Below the pieces are notes generated by a model. That model saw only the letters and a program-made list of their open reading frames with translations, made no database searches and was not told the origin of the DNA. 6,321 nucleotides of DNA from positions 1 through 6,321 of the forward strand of contig JAGDCE010000204.1 in NCBI GenBank assembly GCA_017958705.1, written 5' to 3'. The stretch's first letter is position 1. The number at the start of each line of letters is the position of its first letter. Shown here piece by piece: positions 6,250-6,321 of the stretch. The translations under genes were made by a program, and so were the position numbers. This stretch comes from Clostridia bacterium. Its GTDB lineage: Bacteria > Bacillota > Clostridia > Oscillospirales > CAG-272.

Positions 6250-6321
6250 TTACTCAAAATGTTCGAAAGCCCAGTAATTATAAGGGTATTCGAGTTTTTT
6301 TATTTTTTCAAAATCAATTTG
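6250..6321 (-). CDS. Possible C-terminal end of an unidentified protein (partial)
   Basis: On the minus strand the frame is open from the window edge (6321) to a TAA at 6252-6250, giving 23 residues that begin QIDFEKIKKLEYPYNY and end WAFEHFE. The composition (charged and aromatic residues) looks like a real protein end, and the stop lies 2 nt before a hairpin that would terminate minus-strand transcription. The piece is too short to name a family, and a chance open frame in this AT-rich stretch cannot be excluded. Confidence 0.4.
   Translation of the reverse strand, partial: QIDFEKIKKLEYPYNYWAFEHFE

Noticed and set aside
6095..6277. Plus-strand open frame of 60 codons across the tRNA
   Set aside because: It runs through the promoter, the tRNA and its terminator, which fully explain the sequence.
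6143..6321. Integrated mobile element at the tRNA-Pro 3' end
   Set aside because: No integrase, repeated tRNA end or attachment-site duplication is visible in the window. The 23-residue frame cannot support the claim.
1..6321. CRISPR array, insertion sequence or direct-repeat array
   Set aside because: No regularly spaced repeats, terminal inverted repeats or transposase motifs were seen on either strand.

Overview
The window looks like a chromosomal fragment from a Gram-positive bacterium of the Bacillota, probably a Clostridia-type lineage. The grounds are purine-rich ribosome binding sites close to starts, sigma-A style promoters with TTGACA/TATAAT boxes 17 bp apart, an encoded tRNA CCA end, Rho-independent terminators with long U tracts, and Opp proteins resembling clostridial ones. 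Coding regions have a moderate-to-high GC content, and the intergenic DNA near the right end is AT-rich. The exact taxon cannot be read from the sequence.

Bases 1-3545 (+ strand) are the distal part of an oligopeptide/dipeptide ABC importer operon: the 3' part of an OppC-type permease, then an OppD-type ATPase, then an OppF-type ATPase, with gaps of 16 and 4 nt. Both ATPases keep all the catalytic motifs but have unusual architecture. OppD (587 aa) carries an insertion of roughly 235 residues, mostly charged and helical/coiled-coil, between Walker A and the Q-loop, and lacks the usual C-terminal cysteines. OppF (433 aa) ends in an acidic linker and two predicted membrane segments.

After a 94-nt gap with a stem-loop, a gene at 3640-4875 (+) encodes a membrane-anchored protein that I read as a strongly diverged ApbE-like (FAD:protein FMN transferase fold) protein without recognisable catalytic residues. 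It ends at a perfect bidirectional terminator shared with a convergent Gfo/Idh/MocA oxidoreductase gene (4913-5962, -).

The oxidoreductase has a clear promoter with a perfect 7-bp inverted repeat in it, transcribed divergently from a strong promoter for a tRNA-Pro(GGG) gene (6143-6218, +). The tRNA is followed directly by a perfect 13-bp terminator hairpin. The last 72 bases probably hold the C-terminal end of another minus-strand gene.

The importer genes clearly work together: they take up peptides with energy from ATP. The ApbE-like gene may be co-transcribed by read-through, but a functional link is only inferred. The oxidoreductase and the tRNA are separate transcription units.
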